Assembly: GCA_018873245.2 (NCBI GenBank)
Contig: JAEMBT020000003.1
Span: forward strand, 11,997,843 to 12,061,842
DNA length: 64,000 nucleotides
From: Archegozetes longisetosus
Taxonomy: Eukaryota; Arthropoda; Arachnida; Sarcoptiformes; Trhypochthoniidae
Direction of reading: 5' to 3'
The position numbers were made by a program, and so were the translations under genes. Within the stretch, counting starts at the first letter, position 1. The number at the start of each line of letters is the position of its first letter. Below are positions 40,377-49,136 of the stretch, in pieces. The notes below the pieces were generated by a model. That model searched no databases, was not told the DNA's origin, and saw nothing but the letters and a program-made list of their open reading frames with translations.

Positions 40377-41760
40377 AGATATAGGAAAAGAGGTATAAAT
40401 CGATAAAAGTTTTCATCTAAATTAAAGTATGTTAAGCAACTTTTATACAGTATGACTTGAGCGTAGAATCGATTGTTTTCACCTAAACTGGAGGCAAATT
40501 AAACGAACTGCAACACCAACCAAAACCTCCAGACATTAAGTAACTTTTGGAGGCTTTCGTCAATGACATTGAAAATATGTAAGTTTACTGTAAATCATAA
40601 TTTACATTTACATTAGAAGTGTAGGAGAAGTAATAAAAACAAGTTTTAATTGCTGGTGCAACTTTTCTTCTGTCAGATCATATCAGACATTTGTGAGAGA
40701 TTAGCTCACGTCAGATCAGATTAGAATAGCTCTAAGCTTTCAAATATTAGTAAGAATTTTCACATAAGTATCAGCGCTTATCTGTATGACAATAATTCGT
40801 GAGGATGTATACCAGTGCTCACATTTATACACAGACAAGTTCAAAAAAGCGTTGAGTTGACCGCTTACTAGCATCATACCAGATATGAGTCTATTTTTAA
40901 TTGTTTTAAGTCAAAAATTACTGAAATAACTTGCAAAAATCTTATCCCCACGAACATATGAATTCGAAGTGTTGGGTTCATTTTTACTTTAGTCTATCAC
41001 TTACAACTTTGAACTAACGACACAAATGTAAACACACTATTTCAGATAACGTTTTGATGTGACTTCAGTTGATTTTATTATAAAATCAGAACATGATTCA
41101 AAAAGCATTATTGAAACATATAATTGAAATCAATGTTTGATGAGAATCTATTTTTTTCACAGATATGAACATTAACTGCTGCTTAACTCTGTAACCAAAA
41201 GATTAATTTCTATCAATAGAATACAGTGCTTCTTGCAATGACAGGATTGAAATTAATGTTAGAGTGATTTTATGGCTCTTCATTTGAATTGAGATTCTGC
41301 TTTCATAAGCCAAATCAACGCTAGTTTGGCTTACAGTATGCTAAACGCGAGTAATGACTACAACTATACAGGATACTAAATGGTTTGTCAAAAGTTCTTT
41401 AATAAAAACAAAATCTTTTAGAAAGTTGCAGAATTGGTGATTCAAACCAACTCAATTTAAACGAAAGTGGATTTGAATGATAGAAAAATTAGCTTATCTG
41501 TGATTAAAATTTCATTAAAGTTATCTAACAGTGTAACAGGATATTTACAATGAATTTCATGTGCAACATGAAATTATTAGCTGTTAAGAGTTAAATATTC
41601 AGAAAAAAACAATATTTATCTGCTTATCAGCTATTTTTGTTCGACCTTCCATCTAACAATAATAAGCCTTATAATTGTCTATAATGAGAATTAAACAAAT
41701 GCTCTTTTAGTAGCATATTTATAAGGAATACAAGAAGTGATTCAAAAGCAGATTAATTAA
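40377..41760. other. intergenic, AT-rich
   Basis: Upstream of the chitin-binding protein gene. No feature recognised besides its core promoter. Confidence 0.5.
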
Positions 41761-41766
41761 AAGTTC

Positions 41767-41795
41767 TATAAAAGTTGTTATATACACTAGTCAGA
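41767..41795 (+). promoter_or_regulatory. TATA box and initiator of the CBM14 gene
   Basis: TATAAAA at 41767-41773 and an initiator-like TCAGAG at 41791, with the A 26 bases after the TATA start. This is standard spacing and would give a 5'UTR of about 22 nt before the ATG at 41815. Confidence 0.7.
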
Positions 41796-41814
41796 GTAGT
41801 AAAAACATAGCAAA

Positions 41815-42105
41815 ATGTTACGCTTATTAATTTTAAGTGTGTTCATAGTATTTGTTACAGTGCCATTCTCTCATTCTAAAACAATACCCATATTGTCAGC
41901 CGAGAAGCTATGCAAAAGATCAGGCTTCTTCAGGAATCCATACGATTGCACTCTCTATTATCGATGCTATCCTGATGGAAACGGTGGTTTCAGATTGTAC
42001 GACTATAGAGACCATCCGTGTGGACAAGGATTGATATTCGATGAGAAAGAAGAAGTTTGTTCGTTCCCGGCCTGGACAGAACCTTGTCATAATATTGATC
42101 CTTAA
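41815..42105 (+). CDS. secreted single-domain chitin-binding (CBM14/peritrophin-A) protein
   Basis: A 96-aa, intronless gene. Residues 1-21 (MLRLLILSVFIVFVTVPFSH) form a clear signal peptide. Residues about 33-92 contain the six cysteines and aromatic spacing of a type-2 chitin-binding domain: LCKRSGFF, DCTLYYRC, DHPCGQGLIFD, VCSF and EPCH. CBM14 domains bind chitin in cuticle or peritrophic matrix, so an extracellular chitin-binding role is likely. A TATA/Inr promoter sits just upstream and AATAAA at 42327-42332 follows the stop. A decayed paralogue lies 0.8 kb downstream. The single domain and small size resemble short peritrophins; the tissue of action cannot be told from sequence. Confidence 0.93.
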   Translation: MLRLLILSVFIVFVTVPFSHSKTIPILSAEKLCKRSGFFRNPYDCTLYYRCYPDGNGGFRLYDYRDHPCGQGLIFDEKEEVCSFPAWTEPCHNIDP

Positions 42106-42326
42106 GGTTATTATTTATAGCTTAATTTATCACGTTTGAAAAGTTTTCAAATTTCTGTTTATTTCTTAGGTTTGATCAGAGTTAGTCTTCATTCAAATAG
42201 ATGCAGTTACGAACATCAACAAAAAATCGCATTCATTGAAAAAAGTTCATAAACTGCTTTACTGTTTGGTCAGAAGAGAAAAATTGTTAAGCTAACTTAA
42301 TTTTATGCATCAGGCTTTAAACATCA

Positions 42327-42332
42327 AATAAA
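42327..42332 (+). terminator. polyadenylation signal of the CBM14 gene
   Basis: AATAAA about 220 bases beyond the stop codon, the first canonical signal downstream. Confidence 0.5.
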
Positions 42333-42909
42333 TATTGATTATAATCAAATTATAATTGAATTTATTATTGTAATGTGAAATTTATTCTCCCTAATTGCTC
42401 AACTTGAGGGGCAGACAATTATCTTTAACTTTGGCTTTAGTGTGTTGGCAGAATATTTCAATTCTCAGAGTATGATCCTGAGAAAACTCTGATGTTTGAA
42501 CAAATCAATGCAATAAAGATAATGCTTGCAACTCGAGAAAATTTCAATACATTAGTGAGGTAAAATCAATATTGACGTAAGACTCATCGCTGCTAAATAT
42601 TGATAACTGATTGCTTAGGCTCATACTTAATCACTTATGGTTATATCCGTAATAAGTGAGAATTCGATACATGTTTAATGCGTATAAACTGTTGAATCAG
42701 ATCAAAATATTGAAAAATGTTTGAATAAGTAAGCAATTTATTGATTTAACTTTAAAGGTGTATCACTTATTAATATTGTTTACAGCTGTTCCCATATATT
42801 TGTATGATCTCACTAATTCTACTGAAACTAATTGCATTTGGCAGCTCGACCGCGATCTCATTGAAGATTAAACTGTGGCAAACGTCATAACTTGGAGTGG
42901 TCATAACTA
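42333..42909. other. intergenic between CBM14 gene and its decayed copy
   Basis: No further feature recognised; remnants of the paralogue's signal-peptide region are not convincing. Confidence 0.5.
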
Positions 42910-43102
42910 AGTGCAGATCTTTGCAAAATGGAAGATTTCCTCAGGAATCCAAACGACTGCACATTACATTAGATATGTTTGACTGAAAGCGAAAGTTTCA
43001 TCTCTTGATTACCACAAACAAACCTGTCCTCTAGATCTTGTGTTTGATGACAAAAATGAAGTTTACACCAAGAAAGAGGACACTGAACCCTATCACAACC
43101 GA
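42910..43102 (+). pseudogene. decayed tandem copy of the CBM14 gene
   Basis: Nucleotide similarity to 41905-42100 is visible throughout. TTCCTCAGGAATCCAAACGA parallels TTCTTCAGGAATCCATACGA, and later GTTTGATGACAAAAATGAAG parallels ATTCGATGAGAAAGAAGAAG. The reading frame shows LCKMEDFLRNPNDCTLH and then stops; a frame shift separates the second half (DKNEVYTKKEDTEPYH). Two domain cysteines became tyrosines (VC to VY, EPC to EPY). No initiator or signal peptide survives. It is a tandem duplicate that has lost function. Confidence 0.85.
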
Positions 43103-43409
43103 TCATCTCTAGATTCGCCTATCATTCCTCAAGTGATTTTTAATTAAATAAAATTCTAATTTTCCACAAGAATGTGATTGAGTGCAGATTAAACTGGAAA
43201 ACAGCGATTTAACATGAAAACTTTCAAAACAACTTTTTTCTTCAATTTATTTATTTGCTTCAAATTAGTACTAAACTATTGCAATACTTCAAATTTCTTT
43301 GATCAGTGATTTCTCAGAATTTAATTTGAAAAAGTAATAATTTGGAAAAATATTTACGCATTGCTTCATTTGAATAAATATTTTTAAGTCACATTCTCAC
43401 AAAGTTTAG

Positions 43410-43759
43410 TCAACCTCTACGTGATCCGCATCTATACAACACTCCATTACTTTGAGAATCTTGTGATAGATATTTCCTGATATCTGGATGATACTTTCTC
43501 AGACAATTAATTGTTGTTGAATTTGTTAATAAGTTTCTATAACAATTTTGCATGTTTTTAGGTATGACATAGTGTTCTTCTTTTACTTTATCCAATAGAC
43601 ACGATTCAAACTTCGTGAATAACTTATTGCCGCACGCATCTATTGATAAGCTATTGAAGTCACAAGTTTTCAACAGCTGTTTTATTTTGCTCGCTTTTTC
43701 TGATTTGATAAGTCCACAGCCTATCACTCGATCTTTCTCTTCAATGCATCCATTTTTGT
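43410..43759 (-). CDS. cysteine-rich protein, terminal exon (5' part not found)
   Basis: The exon starts after a polypyrimidine tract and CAAG acceptor (43759) and runs about 115 codons to a stop at 43410. It begins NGCIEEKDRVIGCGLIKS and carries about eight cysteines (IGCG, KTCDF, DACG, ESCLL, QNCYR, INCLRKY, YRCGS), so a disulphide-rich extracellular protein is likely. I do not recognise the family. No signal-peptide exon was found upstream; the hAT remnant at 43982-45002 starts only 220 bases away and may separate or have destroyed the 5' part. It could be a live gene with a distant first exon or a truncated relic. Confidence 0.5.
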
Positions 43760-43981
43760 CTTGAAAATAAAAAAATTATTCTTTAGGATAATCATATAAT
43801 GAAACTCCGACATAGAAAATCGCTGGTGACCAATATTTAACATTGAGTTTAACGAAACTCCATTTTTAAGGGCAACGCATACTAACTCATTAATAATCGT
43901 TCATACACTACTAATAATCATCTAGTATGAGCTCGTAGGTTGGTTGACTCCTTCGATTAAAAGTACATTAAGATCACTGAC

Positions 43982-45002
43982 CACTACCGTAACCAGGTTT
44001 TTGGGTTGGGGCCCAAAACACTTTTTTGCCACAAGTGAATTTAATTGTACCAAAATTGATAACATAGCTGCTTTTCTATTACTGATTTTTTTGCAAACCG
44101 AATTGAAAATTGATCTAAAAATAAATTAGAGATAGTTTTCTTCCTATATATTAGAGCTAAACCATTGAATCTTTTATTAGCCATAGAATTTGTCAGACAA
44201 GTTTCAACACTTATGAGAGTAGAGAAACTCCTTTCATGAGAAGCGTTTACACAATCAATAGTTAGACATATTTTTACAAATTTTAATAAGTCATACACAG
44301 AATGATAAAAACATTAAGTTCTTCGTGAAGACTGAAAATGTGTTCGATATGTTTGAAAAGCATTTTTGCTGTTTGACAATTTTGTTTGAATTATCTAAAT
44401 TTAAGTTATAACGAGTGACAAATTGTGTCATGACAACAAAGTTCATAATTTACTTGATTTTGGGTGAATAGAGCTTGTTGTCAACAAAATATGTGTGATT
44501 TTGCTGTCAAATCTGCTTATATTTAATAATAAGCAATCAATTGATGCGTAAAAAAATTTAACCTCATAAAGTTGAGAAGTTTTAGCTGGACAACTGTTTC
44601 AAATTGTAACGAAGCATTGTCCTAAGTGTTCTCAATATTCTCAAATTGATTTCTGCTTTCTTTTATTCATTTAGATTTTCTATTAAATGACTACTTTTTC
44701 ATCATATGTGTAAAAAATATGAGAGAAACAAAACTAATGCATTGTTTTAACATATAATACAAAAAACTTTCAATAATTTTGATCAGCGAATTGTACTTAT
44801 CATAAACTTGACAAGTTTTCATATATAGACAACTTTACAGTCGGTTTAGGCACTCAAATGCGAATTCATAAAAAACGCATTTTCATTGCCTTTTTGTTGT
44901 ATAAAATAAAGATATTTTTCTCATCCCTTCAGACTTGCATTTAATTTTCCAAAAAATGTCTTCAGACGAGGCCCCCTTTGCCCATCGCTGGTTACGACTG
45001 TG
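43982..45002. mobile_element. hAT-family DNA transposon remnant
   Basis: About 1.02 kb between imperfect inverted ends. The left end reads CACTACCGTAACCAGG with a GGGGCC block soon after; the inverted right end reads CACAGTCGTAACCAGC, also followed by GGGGGCC. Ends with GTAACCAG and GGGGCC are known in hAT/ZMYM-type elements of animals. The minus-strand remnant of a hAT C-terminal dimerisation domain lies next to the left end, where a transposase C-terminus would be expected. No 8-bp target duplication could be identified. The copy is too short to be autonomous. Confidence 0.7.
44041..44298 (-). pseudogene. hAT transposase C-terminal dimerisation domain fragment
   Basis: The frame contains the hAT C-terminal signature: LTIDCVNASHERSFSTL, a NSMANKRFNGLALI block, then a hydrophobic/basic tail. 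In the family this reads like LTIPVSSASCERSFSAL with RLSGLAL. The usual Cys before ERSFS is His here. No N-terminal zinc finger or catalytic region is present, so it is a fragment. Similar domains occur in ZMYM and THAP0-like host genes, but the flanking inverted repeats favour a transposon relic. Confidence 0.75.
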
Positions 45003-45390
45003 GTTAATACTTTTATACGGGCATTAAAAGCAAAGCAAATAAAAACAGTATTTGAAATCAAGTTTGCCATTTGAAAGTTCTGGCTGCATCTTTAGTACGT
45101 ATCACTATTTAAGGGCAACACTGTATATGAGTAAATAATAACTCAGCAAGATTTTTAAAAATCATTATTCAGACTTTGTTAAAAATAGTTTTACTTTTAT
45201 TAATCCTAAACTGATGCGTTGTGAGCAAATTTTTAAGGGTTTGCGAGCTCGTTCGATTACTATTAAGCTCAAACTATGAATCATCTGATTTTGACATAGT
45301 GAACGGCCCAATAATTATTAATAATCAAATGATTTGATACACTTTTTAAGTCAGGTAAAGTTCAAAAAAAGCTCAAAAACGATTATATGC

Positions 45391-45462
45391 CGCTTGCGCG
45401 AAAGCCACTTAAGAGAAAAGTCATTTGAGCGAAAGTCTTTTGCGCGAAAGCTTTTTAAGCGG
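45391..45462 (+). repeat. GCGAAA subterminal repeat cluster, left
   Basis: About four to five units of a 16-18 bp motif of the form GCGAAAGYCNNTTDA (for example GCGCGAAAGCCACTTAA). The same motif is present in inverse orientation at 45820-45920. Confidence 0.85.
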
Positions 45463-45819
45463 AATTTATTACTTATAACTTTGCTAAATCATTTTTATAA
45501 AGAGGCTATGAAGTATCATTTAAATCAACCTTAATTTCAAGGCATTCTTTGGTACAATATATAGAGATCAAAAATAACTTAAATAAGAAACATTTATCAA
45601 TTAATAATATTCGTAGTGTAATACAAAACAATTAAGTAGGAAGAAATAGAATGTAATTTGTGATTCAGTTAAATGTTACATGTGAAGTAGCATCTAAAAA
45701 TTCAAGAATAGTAGATCTAATATTTGAATAAGGACTAGTCTCTCAATTTTCTAATTAATTATAGCTCCAAATAAGAAAATATAAACAGGTATTAGAATCA
45801 TTGTAAATAAAATGTTTTT

Positions 45820-45920
45820 CGCTGAAATGGCTTTCGCTTAAATATAATTTCGCTTAAGTAGCTTTCGCTCAACTGCTTTCGCGCAAGTGGGTTTCGCCTA
45901 AATGGGTTTCGCTCAAGCGG
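45820..45920 (-). repeat. GCGAAA subterminal repeat cluster, right (inverted)
   Basis: About six units; on the minus strand they read GCTTGAGCGAAACCCATTTA, then GGCGAAACCCACTTG, and so on. It mirrors the left cluster around the middle of the 1.13-kb element. Confidence 0.85.
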
Positions 45921-45999
45921 TAAGACACCCTCAAAAACATGCTTCAAAACAACGTAAAATCTTTATTATGACACATGTTTATAATTAATAAATTGAATC

Positions 46000-46146
46000 A
46001 TGCCAATAACTCCTGAAGCCGACAGAATATTGATTGTTATCTTGTTTCATATGGGCCTTGAGCCGAGAAATATCGCACAGGATATGAATTTAAATACAAA
46101 AACTGTGAAAAGTTGGATATTAAGACACGCCGAAACATATTCTTGA
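46000..46146 (+). pseudogene. helix-turn-helix transposase fragment
   Basis: A 48-codon ORF from ATG to TGA. It encodes a compact HTH of the kind at the N-terminus of Tc1/mariner-type transposases: RILIVILFHMGLEPRNIAQD then MNLNTKTVKSWILRH. The stop lies just inside the right inverted repeat. No catalytic domain follows. A functional DNA-binding micro-ORF is conceivable but unproven. Confidence 0.55.
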
Positions 46147-46319
46147 ACTTTATCTAACTTAAAATGTGTATCAAATCATTTGATTATCAGTGATTATTGG
46201 GCTGTTCACTATGTCAAAATAAGATTATTCATATTTTCAGTTTAATAGTAATTGAATGAGTTCGCAAACCCTTAAAAATTTGCTCACAACGCATCAGTTT
46301 GGGATTAATAAAAGTAAAA

Positions 46320-47278
46320 TTATTCGGACGTAGCTGTACTTGTTAAAGTTGCTAAACTTTGTTCGTATTGAAGTCGTTGCTATACTGATTTTGACGTCAG
46401 TCGATTCAAGAGTAAAAATTATTGGGATTACATAAGTATTCCATTTCCCTGAACCTAACACTGTCCAGTGTAACGGGAAAGAGACTAATGCTCAAAGTCA
46501 GTTCATATCTCAAAATAAATAATTATTGCAGTCAAATTTACTACTTTAGTCACATATCACATTGCTACCCAGGCTATAGACTTGTCAAAGCTCCAACCGA
46601 TTTGAACATAGCTTTAACTAGCTTGAATGTATATCATTTTTCGCAAACAAAAGTGAATCTTATAGAAGCATAATGGTAATTATAAAAATTCTTTCAAATC
46701 ATAATCATTTTATTGTTAGAAATAGACAAAACTAATATAACAGATAAATTAAATAGTTAAAAAATTTCTTGAAATAGTTTTTGACACAACGGTACTACAT
46801 CTATTGCTTGAAGATATTTTTACATAGTAATATACTTTTAAGCATTTTAAGATATGTTCAATTGAGTTGAATTCATTTGAATCAATTAAATTAACTAGTA
46901 TAGGGGAAAGTTAAGAACAAGTATGAAAACTTGATACTCGATGTTTAAGTGTGTATGGGAACTGAGTATCCGCATTCAAACCGGTTAAAGCTTTGACAGG
47001 TCTACAGCCTGCACAGATTTACCGGTTATAGCAATGCGATAAGTGGTTATAACTATCAATTTAACTGTAATATATTATAGCTTGCGTTTGCCTTAGCTTT
47101 GAAACTTAATTCTCACTTAAACTTGTTTCGTGGCGGTTGGACCATACTAAAACTTTCACTATAGCAGCGATTCGCTATAAAGAAGTTTACTTTTTTCGAG
47201 ATATTACTCTAATTCTTAAACTGCCCTAAAAGTTTAAAAATTAGTTCAATTAAAAACTTTCGTTTCCTTTAATAATTA
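46320..47278. other. intergenic, AT-rich
   Basis: An 83-codon plus-strand frame at 46422-46673 has no recognisable family. No other feature seen. Confidence 0.5.
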
Positions 47279-47527
47279 CTAAATTGTAAGTTCAATATTA
47301 CCACAAACTCCTCTCATTGAAACAATTATTTCTGAGATGCCGTCTGGTAGCTCTAAAGGGGCTGATCTGTAGACAATTCTTCTTCTGGAATTAAAAAACA
47401 TTCTTCTTACTCCACAACCACCTCCGCATCCTCCACCACAACCGCCGCACCTACCGCTACATTGAGATAATACATCCTTTACTAAGAAAAATAATAGTAT
47501 AAGACCTAAAGAGAATCTAAAAATCAT
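47279..47527 (-). CDS. small secreted Gly/Cys-rich peptide
   Basis: Intronless 82-aa ORF. Residues 1-21 (MIFRFSLGLILLFFLVKDVL) form a strong signal peptide. The mature part begins with SQCSGRCGGCGGGCGGGCG, seven Cys alternating with Gly, then a basic stretch (VRRMFFNSRRRIVYR) and a less charged tail with one more Cys. I do not recognise the family. Gly/Cys repeats followed by arginines resemble cationic secreted peptides or glands/cuticle proteins in a general way only. The ATG is the first in frame and directly precedes the signal peptide. Confidence 0.7.
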   Translation of the reverse strand: MIFRFSLGLILLFFLVKDVLSQCSGRCGGCGGGCGGGCGVRRMFFNSRRRIVYRSAPLELPDGISEIIVSMRGVCGNIELTI

Positions 47528-49030
47528 TTTAAAACTGTCTTTCTAAACTTAAGATTTAAATGACTGCCATCAGTACTCGCTTAATACATTCAAATGAGAC
47601 AAATGAACAAATACGCTACAGCCTAATTAAACTCTACGTTGAAGGTTTTAAAGCTATAGATCTTCTATATTTGTCAATTAAACAAATTATTTGCTATGAC
47701 TGATAATTTGTTATTAGAAAAAATTATTTTACATTAGATTTTACTTTTAGCATCTTTGATTATATTTACTTTTCAACTGAAATTAACCTTATGTTATTAG
47801 GCTATAACTAAATGACAACTGATTAAACAAAGTTGAAACAATCAAATTTGATCGTTAGAACGCTCGTTTATTCAAAACATTCGGACTCATTTCCTGGATC
47901 TTGAACAAAGGCACATTTTGTAATTGTTTTTCGTTATTTATTAATTTTTAGTGGTAAAAGATTTTGAAAGTTGTTTTCAGGTACAAATTGGTAGAGGTTT
48001 GAGGTTACAACTGCCAATAGTTTGTTTAAAAACAAATGTTTGCTTAGTTGTTAAACAAACTTGTAAAAATTTTGTATATTTTGACACACGACAAAGTGTT
48101 ATTCTTTCCCTTTTCTAATAGTTGGGATATTGTTGTATTTAAACTTTGCCAATCACTTATCATCGCATGTATCCATCGATAAGCTATGATAATAATGAAT
48201 ATGTAACCGAAATGATTGAGAAATTTCTTAAATTAATTAAAAATTTATAAGAACAGAATTTAATATCCAGAAAGGTTCTTAGAAAGGTTAATCTACTTTA
48301 TGTAGACTCCTCACTCAGACTCCTATGTATTTTTGCTAATCTTTATAAATTTTGTACGGATTAATTGTAAATTAAATCACTTGAGTGTGAATGAATTTAG
48401 TAATAATGGGTTGTTAGTATTAATAGTTTGAATGCCCTTTTTTATCCTTATTATTTGACTAATACAATCCAAAGTCTCTAAGTAAGTATTTGGACGTGAT
48501 CATAACTAAGTTTTAGGCACAAAATTCAGATGATCTCTTCATCGTTGTTATTGCATTTTCAATTGTTTGAAGATTTGCACAGTTACTTCTGAATTACGAA
48601 TTTTAATCCTTAATACTTAGGTATTACTTGAAAACTACTCTGACAATTTATGTGCACGAATCTCAGCCTAATTGAAATTCAATACTATATCTGTTCAACC
48701 TTTGAAGATGTATTTCCGCGTTCTTAACTTTTTACCAAATTAAGAAATTTTTATCAGTCAGTGCCACAAAACTTTGTTTTTCCATATGTCAAGAGTGGAA
48801 TGAAACTCGAACTTGAAAGTTTATTCCTCAGGTTCTTTTCTCTAATTCACGCTCCAGGCAATAAAGTAATGACATTTCGACTAAAAATATACGAAAATAT
48901 TTTTTTGAAAGTCAGTTCGTTATTGAAAGTGTTTTAGAAAACTTCAATGCACTAACGTTATAATTAAATGATTTTTTTTCTCATTCACAACTAATTTCTA
49001 TATCTCACGTCCTTTTTAAAGTTACTCAAC
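47528..49030. other. intergenic, AT-rich
   Basis: Separates the divergently transcribed Gly/Cys peptide gene and the catalase gene. No ORF or repeat recognised. Confidence 0.5.
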
Positions 49031-49066
49031 TATAATAACTACTTAACAACAATACTTCATCAGACC
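49031..49066 (+). promoter_or_regulatory. possible catalase core promoter
   Basis: TATAATA at 49031 and an initiator-like TCAGAC at 49060, about 30 bases apart, giving a 75-nt 5'UTR before the ATG at 49137. In AT-rich DNA such matches can arise by chance. Confidence 0.4.
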
Positions 49067-49136
49067 ATAAACATAATAGTTTAGTAAAACATTTTTTGAC
49101 CTTATTTTGTGGAAAAGCCTAAAACATAGCTCTAAA

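Larger units (their letters stand above)
45189..46319. mobile_element. 1.13-kb DNA transposon with about 177-bp inverted repeats
   Basis: Left arm 45189-45366 and right arm 46143-46319 are inverted copies, beginning TTTTACTTTTATTAATCC and including GATGCGTTGTGAGCAAAT and a TGACATAGTGAAC block. They differ at scattered bases, so it is not the youngest insertion here. The interior carries a 48-codon helix-turn-helix ORF and two inverted clusters of a short GCGAAA repeat. Flanks are A/T rich and a target duplication is not clear. Superfamily undetermined. Confidence 0.8.

Noticed and set aside
46422-46673. 83-codon plus-strand ORF
   Set aside because: No family or signal peptide; likely chance.
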